Program-made: the position numbers and the translations under genes | Assembly (NCBI GenBank): GCA_018335855.1 | Contig: JAGXRM010000028.1 | Location: 1-45,413 of the forward strand | Source of the DNA: Clostridiales bacterium | Lineage (GTDB): Bacteria; Bacillota; Dethiobacteria; Dethiobacterales; Dethiobacteraceae | Reading direction: 5' to 3' | DNA: 45,413 nucleotides | The notes under the pieces: model-generated | What the model was told of the DNA's origin: nothing | Seen by the model: the letters and a program-made list of their open reading frames with translations, nothing else | The model's database searches: none | Shown: in pieces, positions 34,883 to 42,824 of the stretch | Numbering within the stretch: position 1 is the stretch's first letter | How the letters are laid out: every line of letters starts with the position of its first letter

Positions 34883-35567
34883 CCTGTTTACTCTCAGTCC
34901 GTTCGTTATGACTCCCGGACCAAACTTTCAATATATAGTCCAGAATCCGTTCCTGTCCTAATAGGGTTAAGTCCTGAAACGTTAGGCCTAAGATGATCTG
35001 GCCTTCATCTCCTTTTTTTTCACGGACAACCTGTGCTTGTGTTTCCAGAACATAGTCCACTTCAGTAAGCGGAATAAGCACCTTAACAATATATTTGGCA
35101 GGAACTGATACAGGAGACAAAACGCTGGCCCCTCCCCGGGAGATATCCAGTAAACCTGCTTGTTGCCACGATGCGCCCGCCAGCCCGTTCCCATTATCTT
35201 CTTCCAGGGAAAGATACATGAGTTTGGCAGTTTTAAGCCGATAGTTCTGCCGTTGCTCCGTTCTCTTCAACGGAGTAACCTGCTCAAGAAGCAAAATCTG
35301 CGCTCCATCGTTATAGCTGACCACGTAACCGTCAAAGGAATAGATTGCATCCTCGGGGACCACAAAGCTAACTGTCATTTTCTTCTGGCTATGTAGCTTT
35401 TCATGGGGATATACAGCCGAAGCAAATAACTCCAGCATTAATGTATCCGCGTCGCATTGTACCACTTTAGCTGTGGTCTCCAAATCAGCATCTTTCCCTT
35501 GAATTTGTACTTTTTTCCCGATGAACAGCTTCTTTTGACGGATTGCTCCGATTACAGTAACTGCCAC
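34872..35567 (-). CDS. PilZ domain protein (YcgR-like)
   Basis: A 231-aa protein. The N-terminal half resembles the YcgR N-domain, and the PilZ domain begins at about residue 102. The cyclic-di-GMP-binding residues are visible: RQNYR (106-110, RxxxR) and DISRGG (141-146, D/NxSxxG). This agrees with the HD-GYP gene in the same window. YcgR-type proteins slow the flagellar motor, but no flagellar genes are here. The GTG start has AGGAGG upstream. It ends 11 nt inside the convergent FMN protein gene. Confidence 0.9.
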   Translation of the reverse strand: MAVTVIGAIRQKKLFIGKKVQIQGKDADLETTAKVVQCDADTLMLELFASAVYPHEKLHSQKKMTVSFVVPEDAIYSFDGYVVSYNDGAQILLLEQVTPLKRTEQRQNYRLKTAKLMYLSLEEDNGNGLAGASWQQAGLLDISRGGASVLSPVSVPAKYIVKVLIPLTEVDYVLETQAQVVREKKGDEGQIILGLTFQDLTLLGQERILDYILKVWSGSHNERTESKQVNI

Positions 35568-35570
35568 AAT

Positions 35571-36575
35571 TTAACCTCCTCGGTTAATTACGTCTTTGTC
35601 TACCCGCCACAACAACATAGCTGAAGTAGCACCTTTTATTTCCGTAAAAATCCCGTCTTTAGCCTGTTTTGCTACGTAATCCTCAATAGCTGCTTCCACC
35701 GCGTCATTCATATCCAGCCGCAATGCCAGCACATTACGGATTTCATCTACCGCATCTGCAACCGGCTGACTGTGTTCCCGCTCCCAGCGAACATAATGGG
35801 CCGCCGGGCGGTACCCTGTGGCGTAGAGCCAATTTTGAGGGAAGAGAATATCCAGTGACTGGCTATAATAGACGCTGCCGTGCAAGCGCTGCCAAATCGC
35901 TTCCACCGAGGGCTGACTCCGCGGTCCTGCGAAGCGGCTAAGATAAACATAACCCTTGGAAGCATTTATGGCTTTCTGCAATGTGGGCACATTGTTTATC
36001 CCAGGCGTCATTGAGGCAAAAATTAAATCAAAATGCTTTTCCCAACCGTAATCTTCAAGTTCCAGAGGAATCCAATCTGCGACAACAGGGGTTACCCGTG
36101 CTTCGAGTTCCGGCTTTGTTTCCAGCTTCATGCGAAGCTGCTCCAACATCTTTTCAGCCGGATCCAGCGCCCAGACGCTGTGGCCCCGTTCCGCAAAAGC
36201 CAGGGAGAAATTTCCCGGCCCGCAGCCAAGGTCCATTATTTTTAGCTTCCTGTTCAGGATACCATAACTTTCCAGAAAGGCCAATGACGCATCCACTCTC
36301 TTTTGTCCTGAGTCACTGCCTACATTGCGTTCATAATTAGCGGCCCGGCGGTTCCAAACATCCACCGCTTTTTTTTCTCGTCTTTCCTTGTCTTTTATAT
36401 TGGCCTCCTCCCAGGCTTTTTCCCAAAACCCCGAGGAAAACAATAGCGATGTGTCCAACCGTTTCACCTCCAACAAAAAAACTGCCCGGCGTAAGCAGTT
36501 TCTATACTCGCTTTGCAACCGGCTGTCTTGCTTTTCCTCAGCGAAGACCCATGGCTTTGCGTCCCTATTTTTCAA
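35571..36575 (-). CDS. Class I SAM-dependent methyltransferase
   Basis: A protein of about 334 aa. Motif I is DLGCGPG (115-121) followed by an acidic ALDPAE, which fits a Rossmann-fold SAM methyltransferase. The N-terminal 100 residues are Arg/Lys/Glu-rich and helical, longer than in simple family members. The start is a TTG with AGGTAGG about 8 nt upstream; it is not certain. The substrate is unknown. It ends 3 nt before the PilZ gene on the same strand, so the two may be co-transcribed. Confidence 0.82.
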   Translation of the reverse strand: MKNRDAKPWVFAEEKQDSRLQSEYRNCLRRAVFLLEVKRLDTSLLFSSGFWEKAWEEANIKDKERREKKAVDVWNRRAANYERNVGSDSGQKRVDASLAFLESYGILNRKLKIMDLGCGPGNFSLAFAERGHSVWALDPAEKMLEQLRMKLETKPELEARVTPVVADWIPLELEDYGWEKHFDLIFASMTPGINNVPTLQKAINASKGYVYLSRFAGPRSQPSVEAIWQRLHGSVYYSQSLDILFPQNWLYATGYRPAAHYVRWEREHSQPVADAVDEIRNVLALRLDMNDAVEAAIEDYVAKQAKDGIFTEIKGATSAMLLWRVDKDVINRGG

Positions 36576-36717
36576 CAGGTTTGCCTACCTATTCTATTGC
36601 TAAATAATTAACTAAGACAATACTTCCACAAAATTGTTTATTTTCCTTTCCCATTTTCTTAAATAATTTTAATAACCTGACACTTCTCATACGGCATCTC
36701 ATATGATACACTAAAAA

Positions 36718-36731
36718 CAAACATATGTTCG
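36718..36731 (+). promoter_or_regulatory. LexA (SOS) box-like palindrome
   Basis: CAAACATATGTTCG differs by one base from the Gram-positive LexA consensus form CGAACATATGTTCG. It lies just downstream of a TATGAT -10-like box (36702-36707) and upstream of AGGAGG. The -35 box is weak (CTGACA with 19 nt spacing). Confidence 0.6.
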
Positions 36732-36748
36732 TATCAGGAGGCAGTTAT

Positions 36749-36799
36749 ATGAATCGATTACAAACATCTTACCCCAGCGGCGGTCATGATATTATTTAA
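36749..36799 (+). CDS. Putative 16-aa peptide behind a LexA-like box
   Basis: ATG AAT ... TAA encodes MNRLQTSYPSGGHDII. The ribosome site AGGAGG is 7 nt upstream. The product is hydrophilic, so it is not a TisB-like membrane toxin. It lies alone in the 277-nt gap between the methyltransferase and the S1C protease, neither of which reads in this direction. It may be a real small peptide, a leader, or what is left of a longer SOS gene. I recognise no family. Confidence 0.4.
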   Translation: MNRLQTSYPSGGHDII

Positions 36800-36823
36800 G
36801 TTACTGCTAATCTAAGGGAATGT

Positions 36824-36850
36824 AAAAACGCCGCACTTCTTGCGGCGTTT
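36824..36850 (-). terminator. Terminator after the S1C protease gene
   Basis: AAACGCCGCA and TGCGGCGTTT form a perfect 10-bp stem with a 5-nt loop, followed in the minus direction by a short T-run. In the plus direction it could also end the small SOS transcript, with a poorer tail. Confidence 0.8.
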
Positions 36851-36852
36851 AC

Positions 36853-37653
36853 TTATTTATTGTTTTCTCTAAAAAGATTATTGATGGGCACTGCCAACCC
36901 TATTATTTCTTCCTGTTCCGTTTGTACCGTGGCAAAAATTACAGCTGCCACTCTTCCTTCGCTGTTAATAACAGGACTACCGCTGCTCCCTTTATGAATA
37001 GGAGCTCTGATCATTAAAACCGTTTCATCCCACCCTTTTAAAACTGCACTGCCAACAACCTCTCCCTCGGTCACTATAAATGAAAGCCATAGCGGGTTGC
37101 CGATAATCAAAACTTCATCTCCTGCAACCAACTCCGTTTCCGTTTCTATTTCGATAACAGGAAGATTTTCTCCCTCAATACGTATCACCGCCAGATCAAT
37201 CTCAGGAAAATTTGCCCATATCTTACCTGTATACAGCGGCCCCCGTGTAAAGCTTACATTAACAATACCGGCATTTTTAATTACATGATTGTTCGTGATA
37301 ATCAGTCCATTTTTATCGATATTAAAACCCGTCCCTCGGGAATCTGCTGAACTGACTATCACAACTGCTTCCCTCAGCTTATGTATTTCAGGATCCTGCA
37401 CCAGTTGCCTGGACCTTTGCACAAAACCCAAAGGAGGTATGTTAAAAACCATAAACAGATTGTTGAAAGCTAAAACAATCAGCGCCAGAGCCGTTATCAG
37501 GCCCACAACCCTAATTCCCTTTGATCTGCCAACGGTTGTTTCAACCGTATCGTGACCATCATATTTCTCATTTAACTGATTGATTAAATCTTCATCTAAG
37601 TTCTCCATATCTTCAATGCTTACCGGAGTATTCCAGTTATCATCTTTTTTCAT
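36853..37653 (-). CDS. Membrane-anchored S1C (trypsin-like) serine protease without PDZ
   Basis: A 266-aa protein. A cytoplasmic segment (1-46) is followed by one transmembrane span (about 47-70, VVGLITALALIVLAFNNLFMVF) and a trypsin-fold domain. The triad is visible: His123 in TNNHVI, Asp153 in EIDLAVI and Ser224 in GSSGSP. It lacks the PDZ domain of HtrA/DegP, so regulation may differ. The protease domain is likely extracytoplasmic. ATG start with GAGGGAA upstream. It is a single gene with a terminator after it. Confidence 0.88.
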   Translation of the reverse strand: MKKDDNWNTPVSIEDMENLDEDLINQLNEKYDGHDTVETTVGRSKGIRVVGLITALALIVLAFNNLFMVFNIPPLGFVQRSRQLVQDPEIHKLREAVVIVSSADSRGTGFNIDKNGLIITNNHVIKNAGIVNVSFTRGPLYTGKIWANFPEIDLAVIRIEGENLPVIEIETETELVAGDEVLIIGNPLWLSFIVTEGEVVGSAVLKGWDETVLMIRAPIHKGSSGSPVINSEGRVAAVIFATVQTEQEEIIGLAVPINNLFRENNK

Positions 37654-37773
37654 CTGTTTCCCTCACAGATAACGTATTTGCATAAACAACCTTACTGATA
37701 TATTTATCAGCGAACCCATTTTCCCTCTAATTTTTTCTGAATGATTTCAATTTCTGCCATTGCTGGCGAAAAC

Positions 37774-37804
37774 AAAGAAGACCGGTACTTTACCGGCCTT
37801 CTTT
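37774..37804 (-). terminator. Terminator after the MtaA-like gene
   Basis: AAAGAAGACCGGTA pairs with TACCGGCCTTCTTT around a 3-nt loop, with one mismatch, followed by TTTG and T-rich sequence in the minus direction. It could work both ways. Confidence 0.75.
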
Positions 37805-37823
37805 GTTTAATGCGTGCTATAGA

Positions 37824-38846
37824 TTATTTAACATTAGTACCGTACTTAACTGCAGCGTCCATGAAGTAGTCTACGCTTTCCGGAGTCGCCGTTGGAGGGA
37901 CTTCACAGGCTGAGGCCAGAATAAACGCCCCCGAAGAAGCGGCATCAGCGATACAGCGACGGGTTTCAGATTCAATTTGCTCTCTGGAGCCGCTCTCGAA
38001 AGCATTGGTATCCACATTGCCGATTACTACCGTTCTTTTATCTGCAACACGAATCATTTTTTCCAGCGAAGATATGGAATCAATGCTGATGGCGGGAGCC
38101 CCGGTTTCAACAAGGTCTTCCATAATCGGATTGACATTGCCGCAAATGTGGAAGGTCACCGCTGCACGTTTTTCTCTGAAATACTCAACCAATTCGATGT
38201 GATGCGCTTTTATAAACTTCCTATAGATGGAAGGTGAAATTACACTACAGGAACCGGTGGGCTCGGAGTAACTCAGGCCGGTACCTGTCGAAAGCAGGGC
38301 ATCTCCAACTCGTTTGGCCACCATGGTGCAAAAATGAAGTAGCTCATGTACAAAAACCGGGTCTTTGAATGTATCAAAAATAATGTTCTCCACACCCCGC
38401 AGACTGGCCGCAATCGACCACGGTCCTGTCAAAACACCCCCGACAGGGGCATCCTTGATTTGGTTACTGATGATGCGACAAGCGTCAAGATAAAGCGGCA
38501 GGCGGCCATCTTGTAACGGATCGGGAATTTGCATCCGAGAAAGCGCACTTTTCTCCTCCAACACATGGTCTTTCATGTAACAGACGGCGTTGTCCGGGAA
38601 AGTCAGCTTGCCGCCTAATGCCTCCACTTCCATCAGCAAATCGGCCATGATTACTACAATATCAGGGCTATATCGTTGGTTGGCGGCCAGTTGGGCTGCC
38701 ACCAGTGTCTCCGTATCCGTCAGATAATCTTTTACTGTTTTGTTGACAAGTTGGGCAGCAAAACCGCCTACAATGGGATACGCTGGTACACGGTCGGCAA
38801 ACGTACGTTTAAATGCTGACTTAACTCTTTCCTTTCGGGTCATCAT
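37824..38846 (-). CDS. Uroporphyrinogen-decarboxylase-family protein (MtaA-like corrinoid methyltransferase)
   Basis: A 340-aa TIM-barrel protein of the UroD/MtaA/CmuA family. The zinc-binding set of the corrinoid methyltransferase branch is visible: His233 and Cys235 in FHICGN, and Cys314 in SACEVPP. The N-terminal Arg residues typical of true UroD heme enzymes are not evident, so methyl transfer from a methylated corrinoid to coenzyme M or THF is more likely than heme synthesis. No corrinoid-protein partner gene is in the window. ATG start with GAGGAGG 11 nt upstream, a long spacing. Nothing else was seen in 38847-39128 beyond one motif copy. Confidence 0.85.
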   Translation of the reverse strand: MMTRKERVKSAFKRTFADRVPAYPIVGGFAAQLVNKTVKDYLTDTETLVAAQLAANQRYSPDIVVIMADLLMEVEALGGKLTFPDNAVCYMKDHVLEEKSALSRMQIPDPLQDGRLPLYLDACRIISNQIKDAPVGGVLTGPWSIAASLRGVENIIFDTFKDPVFVHELLHFCTMVAKRVGDALLSTGTGLSYSEPTGSCSVISPSIYRKFIKAHHIELVEYFREKRAAVTFHICGNVNPIMEDLVETGAPAISIDSISSLEKMIRVADKRTVVIGNVDTNAFESGSREQIESETRRCIADAASSGAFILASACEVPPTATPESVDYFMDAAVKYGTNVK

Positions 38847-39043
38847 AAAACACGAATCCTCCTCTTTTCGCCAGATCTGTTAATGTGACAGGCGGTTCCC
38901 GCTGACACGTTTTTCTGCTTTAGATTATATAACTGTTGCTATCGTAACACAGACATACCTTCCTGGTAAACATCTACTGGTATCGCGTGGCATCTTTAAC
39001 CTGTATTTCTGGAGGCCTAGCGCTGTTTTTCTGGCGGCCGCAA

Positions 39044-39052
39044 GCAGGAAAT
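39044..39052 (+). promoter_or_regulatory. GCAGGAAAT motif, copy 6
   Basis: GCAGGAAAT on the plus strand about 77 nt upstream of the B3/B4 domain gene. It is the only plus-strand copy, and its gene is also on the plus strand. Confidence 0.4.
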
Positions 39053-39128
39053 TCTATGTGAAGCGGCAAAGCTATTAATTATTAGGTATGACCATCGACA
39101 TCCAACAAACGTACGAGGGAGGAAAAAG

Positions 39129-39632
39129 ATGAAGTTTTCAGTGTCAGAGAGTGTTTATAAATTCCAAAGCTCGATAGAAGCAATGGTTTCCAGGGTTGCG
39201 AAAAAAAAAGGCCTGCCCAACATAAACGCTGTTGTTGACTTGTCCAACGCCGTGTCATTAAAATATCTGGTCCCGCTGGGCGCCCATGATCTGGATCAGG
39301 CTGATGACGACATCACAGTACGTTTTTCTGTTGGCGGCGAACAGTTTCGCCCCTTTGGCCAGACGGATACGGAAATACTGGATGCGGGCGAGCTCATTTA
39401 CACAGTCGGTCCGCATGTCAGAACACGGCGCTGGATCTGGCGTCAGAGTGAACTGGGGAAAATAACAACACAGAGTAAAAACATCTTCTTCCCCATTGAT
39501 GGCTTTACAGGAAAAAATGACACTCAGGTCATGGCAGCCCGTAACACACTTGCAGCACTGCTACAGAAGTCGTTTTCCTGTGACGTCACGGTAGGCTGTG
39601 TTGATCATAACAACCGGGAATTCATTTTATAA
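39129..39632 (+). CDS. Short B3/B4 (tRNA-binding/editing) domain protein
   Basis: A 167-aa protein matching the B3/B4 domain of phenylalanyl-tRNA synthetase beta. It has GLPNINAVVDLSNAVSLKYLVPLGAHDLDQ, RFSVGGEQFRPFG and RRWIWRQSELGKITTQSKN. Free-standing members are usually 220-230 residues. Here the first strand (MKFSVSESVYKF) joins almost directly to the NINAVVD block, so about 60 residues are absent. The ATG has GAGGGAGG 6 nt upstream. A 14-codon ORF ending at the start (ATGA overlap) is probably chance. The function of stand-alone B3/B4 proteins is not established; deacylase activity on mischarged tRNA is a guess. Confidence 0.85.
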   Translation: MKFSVSESVYKFQSSIEAMVSRVAKKKGLPNINAVVDLSNAVSLKYLVPLGAHDLDQADDDITVRFSVGGEQFRPFGQTDTEILDAGELIYTVGPHVRTRRWIWRQSELGKITTQSKNIFFPIDGFTGKNDTQVMAARNTLAALLQKSFSCDVTVGCVDHNNREFIL

Positions 39633-39766
39633 AAGTTCGTGCACTTCAGCCCTTTTTTAGTGCTGGGATATTTTTATTATCGATTGAAGTGTTAAATATT
39701 TTACTGCGTACTTCCCCCTAAAGGTATATGATAAAACTATAATCTTACATTACAGGGGGTATCGAC

Positions 39767-40399
39767 ATGAAAATTCTTGCAATTAGTGGCAGTTCGGTCA
39801 AGGGCGGCAACGTGGATAAGACAGTAAAAGCGGTAATGGACGCCACCGGCCTCGACGGAGAATTTATCCGCTTAGCTAGTTATAAAGTTAATCCCTGCAT
39901 CGCATGTCTTAAATGTGTTGATGACAACCATTGCAAGCAAAAAGACGATTACAGTCAAATACTTGAGGGGAAAATTCGCGAAGCTGATGCAATAATTATC
40001 GGTGCTTACCCCACATTTGCTACCACCGATGCCCGGACAAAAACATTCTGCGAGCGGACCTACTCCTTGCGCCACTGCAACATGCAGCTTAAAGGCAAGC
40101 GGGCCGTCGTAATCGCCGGCGGCTATAAGAGCAATCAAGCCGTAGAAGACTGGCTCAAGCTCTTCTGTAAAGCGCAGGGTATGGAAGTGGTAGGCAGTAT
40201 GCAGACCTGCGGTCATCCCACCTGCCTCTTTTGTGGGCACGGAGAAGAATGCCAGGTATCAAACGTCAAGGCACTCTACGGTGAAGGAACAAAAGTGGAG
40301 TCCCACATGTTTAAGGATTTTGACAAACTGCCGGAGTTGCAGGAAAAAGCGAAGCAACTTGGCATAATCTTGCGCGATAAGCTTAAAAATTCAGACTAA
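39767..40399 (+). CDS. Iron-sulfur flavoprotein / flavodoxin-family NAD(P)H reductase
   Basis: A 210-aa flavodoxin-fold protein with the FMN-phosphate loop ISGSSVKGGN at the N terminus. The CIACLKC-VDDNHC cluster (Cys44, 47, 50, 56) fits a [4Fe-4S] site of the iron-sulfur flavoprotein family, and GAYPTFATTDARTK follows the usual flavin loop. A second cysteine group (CGHPTCLFCGHGEEC) near 157-171 is unusual and may hold another metal. The ATG has CAGGGGGT upstream. It is a single gene with a terminator after it. The substrate is unknown. Confidence 0.85.
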   Translation: MKILAISGSSVKGGNVDKTVKAVMDATGLDGEFIRLASYKVNPCIACLKCVDDNHCKQKDDYSQILEGKIREADAIIIGAYPTFATTDARTKTFCERTYSLRHCNMQLKGKRAVVIAGGYKSNQAVEDWLKLFCKAQGMEVVGSMQTCGHPTCLFCGHGEECQVSNVKALYGEGTKVESHMFKDFDKLPELQEKAKQLGIILRDKLKNSD

Positions 40400-40409
40400 A
40401 ACTAAACTG

Positions 40410-40460
40410 AAACCCTCTAAATGGACGCTAAAAAGTCCGTCCGGAGGGTTTCTGTGTTTT
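40410..40460 (+). terminator. Terminator after the iron-sulfur flavoprotein gene
   Basis: AAACCCTC (40410-40417) pairs with GAGGGTTT (40444-40451). An inner GGAC/GTCC stem surrounds a GCTAAAAA loop, and the 3' side is T-rich. Confidence 0.75.
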
Positions 40461-40518
40461 CTATATCAGGTTGACAGAGAACCCCTGTTGCTTTAGGCTA
40501 AGTTTCAGGAGGGATTAT

Positions 40519-41394
40519 ATGCGTTATGAAGGCATGGTTTATCGGCCACCCAGTGAAGCAAACAGTCTGATTATCCAGGCCACAGTAGGTTGTCCGCACA
40601 ACCGGTGCTCCTTTTGTTCCATGTATCGGGAGAGCCGGTTTAAGATCCGTCCGGTTAAAGATATCAAAGAAGATCTGGATATGGCACGAGATTATTACGG
40701 AAATCAGGTCCGTTCCGTCTTTTTTGCCGATGGCAATACAATTGTGATGAAAACTAAAGAACTGGTGGAGATCTTTACGTATGCTCAGGAAGTGTTCCCC
40801 GGACTGGAGCGAATCACTGTGTATGGCTCAGCCCGGTTTATACTGAAAAAGTCGGTAGCTGAACTGCGGCTGCTCAGAGATGCAGGTCTACAGCGAATCC
40901 ATTCCGGCATGGAATCAGGGGATAATGAAGTATTATCCCTGATTAACAAAGGGACCGACCGGGAAGGAATTATCCGGGCCGGCCTGATGATCAAAGAGGC
41001 CGCAATTGAACTTAGTGAGTACATTATTGTGGGAGTTGGCGGTAAGTCACTTACCCGGCAGCATGCCATAAACAGCGCTACAGCACTAAATGAGATAAAC
41101 CCCGACTTTATCCGGCTACGTACGTTTATGCCATCAAAGGGCACACAAATGCATGCCATGTACAAAAACGGAGAGTTCTCTATCCTCTCGCCCCATGAGG
41201 CGTTGTTGGAAACAAAACTGTTTGTGGACAATTTGCAGAAGATTGACAGCCTGCTATATAGCGACCATGTGTCTAACTATTGCGATGTACACGGCAGATT
41301 GCCCCATGACAAGGAAAAGATGCTGCAGCAGATTGATTATGCTCTGACGTTGCCAGAAGCAAGTTTTCGAAACCCGGAGCGGGTTCAACTGTAA
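40519..41394 (+). CDS. Radical SAM protein, Elp3/HemN-like subtype
   Basis: A 291-aa radical SAM enzyme. The [4Fe-4S]-SAM cysteines are Cys25, Cys30 and Cys33 (CPHNRCSFC), a CX4CX2C spacing instead of CX3CX2C. VFFADGNT and SGMESGDNEVLSLINKG follow the usual barrel pattern, with GVGGKSL and LRTFMPSKGT at the end. The ATG at 40519 has AGGAGGG 6 nt upstream; the ATG at 40471 has none. The substrate is unknown. It is a lone gene, convergent with the DUF166 gene 4 nt away. Confidence 0.88.
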   Translation: MRYEGMVYRPPSEANSLIIQATVGCPHNRCSFCSMYRESRFKIRPVKDIKEDLDMARDYYGNQVRSVFFADGNTIVMKTKELVEIFTYAQEVFPGLERITVYGSARFILKKSVAELRLLRDAGLQRIHSGMESGDNEVLSLINKGTDREGIIRAGLMIKEAAIELSEYIIVGVGGKSLTRQHAINSATALNEINPDFIRLRTFMPSKGTQMHAMYKNGEFSILSPHEALLETKLFVDNLQKIDSLLYSDHVSNYCDVHGRLPHDKEKMLQQIDYALTLPEASFRNPERVQL

Positions 41395-41398
41395 GGAA

Positions 41399-42151
41399 TT
41401 ATCCTCTTCCTTCCCGTGCAGAAGTTTGTTTTTTATTCTTTAAAGCATTTTCCATGCCTTCATTAAAAATTCTGCCTGAATTGTGCATGATGGTGTCCAC
41501 ACCGGCATCGGTCTGTTCAAATCTCATGGATGCAAGGCAGGGATAATGCAGGCACATCAGTCCCGCTGTAGGTACGGCTTTCTCCGCATCCATTCCCCGG
41601 ACCCTTCCTACTGTATATTCGGTGGAACCGCAGGGAGAACCCCTTTTTACCTTTACGTCCGTAATTTTACCGGCTTCGTCAATTTCAGCCTCAAGTATTG
41701 GCTTGCCGAAGCAGCGGGCAAAGCTGCTGATGATATCATTAGTATATGGCTGCAAAGTTTCCCCGTAGCCAACGCTGGATTCATCAAGGGAGCAAAGCGG
41801 CTCCGGGAAAACAATGGTTATACCTTTTTTAGACAGTTCCCGTCGCAACTGGTTACGTAGCCCAACGGGTATCCACACTGAGCTGTCAATCGAGGCAATG
41901 ACGGCTTTAGCGCCGCTTGCCTGGGCCACCGCCGGGATCAACTGCGCAGCCTGCTGAGATTCGGCAAGATGGAGAATCAGGTCAGCCGGCAGAATCTTCT
42001 CCGGCAAATAAAGCTCCGGCTCATCAATAACCTGCTCACTGATTGCCGGCACCTCAAAGATCCGCACTTCCCAGTCAGCAGGCCCTTTATCGCGTATATT
42101 GTCAGCAATTCTATGTCCGTAAATCCCCTGTACAAGGACCAGTATCTGCAC
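41399..42151 (-). CDS. DUF166 domain protein
   Basis: A 250-aa protein that reads as the DUF166 family, common in archaea and some anaerobic bacteria. Recognisable are LVLVQGIYGHRIADNIRDKGP, FEVPAISEQVIDEPELYLP, AVIASIDSSVWIPVGLRNQL and VKVKRGSPCGSTEYTV. A conserved Cys lies in GSPCGST and there are others in MCLHYPC. The function is not known to me. The GTG start has AAGGGTGG upstream. A TTTGTCGAAAA box lies 43-53 nt upstream, suggesting Spo0A control. Confidence 0.78.
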   Translation of the reverse strand: MQILVLVQGIYGHRIADNIRDKGPADWEVRIFEVPAISEQVIDEPELYLPEKILPADLILHLAESQQAAQLIPAVAQASGAKAVIASIDSSVWIPVGLRNQLRRELSKKGITIVFPEPLCSLDESSVGYGETLQPYTNDIISSFARCFGKPILEAEIDEAGKITDVKVKRGSPCGSTEYTVGRVRGMDAEKAVPTAGLMCLHYPCLASMRFEQTDAGVDTIMHNSGRIFNEGMENALKNKKQTSAREGRG

Positions 42152-42193
42152 TTTACCACCCTTCCAGTATCGTCATTAATTATTTATTTCCTA

Positions 42194-42204
42194 TTTTCGA
42201 CAAA
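42194..42204 (-). promoter_or_regulatory. Spo0A-like box upstream of the DUF166 gene
   Basis: TTTGTCGAAAA in the minus direction, containing TGTCGAA exactly. The flanks differ from the fdhD and HD-GYP copies. Confidence 0.5.
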
Positions 42205-42277
42205 CCACGCAAAAAACCTTGTTTGCCCCTAGGTGAGAACGTGCTGATTTTTTATTAACAGAGAGCGAGATAATACC

Positions 42278-42824
42278 ATGAATGCAAGCACACTTGTTAA
42301 ACAACAATTAGCCCTACATGTGGATTCAGACAAGGCTCAATTCTTGCCCCGTTTTTTCAAGACCGGGCCCGGTGATTACAGAGCAGGAAAAAACTGATAT
42401 CGTGGATTTGTATCTTTCGCAGACAGCCAACGTGAATAACTGGGATCTCGTAGACTCATCCGCTGATAAAATCCTGGGCGCATACCTGCTCGATAAAGAC
42501 AAAAGCATCCTATACCGGTTGGTAGAGTCGTCGAACCTGTGGGAACAGCGTATTGCTGTTATCGCCACGTTCGCTTTTATCAGGAAGAACCAGTTTGACG
42601 ACACAATAAACCTTGCGGAACATCTGCTTGACCACAAACACGACCTAATCCATAAAGCAGTTGGTTGGATGCTACGGGAAGTGGGTAAACGGGATTTCGC
42701 TGTGGAATATAATTTCCTGGCTCAGCATTACTCTAAAATGCCACGGACCATGTTGCGATATGCCATTGAAAAATTTGAACCGGAACTGCGGGCACAGTTT
42801 TTACAGGGCACAGTTGGAGTCTGA
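42278..42824 (+). pseudogene. alkD-like DNA alkylation repair gene with internal deletion and frameshift
   Basis: The first frame (ATG 42278) gives FLPRFFKTGPGDY, the conserved AlkD N terminus, then stops at a TGA (42395-42397). The next frame carries the rest: EKTDIVDLYLSQTANVNNWDLVDSSADKILGAYLLDKDKSILYRL..., WEQRIAVIATFAFIRK, HDLIHKAVGWMLREVGKRD and MPRTMLRYAIE, the helical HEAT-like repeats of AlkD. About 65-75 residues normally between FFKTGPGEYGEGD and the DLYL block are missing, so this is not a programmed frameshift. The deletion junction is near 42370-42380. The gene is probably inactive. It may be an assembly error, but the missing block argues for true decay. Confidence 0.8.

Noticed and set aside
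39088-39132. 14-codon ORF ending in an ATGA overlap with the B3/B4 gene, possible leader peptide.
   Set aside because: No Shine-Dalgarno site at the right distance and no recognisable regulatory repeat of codons.
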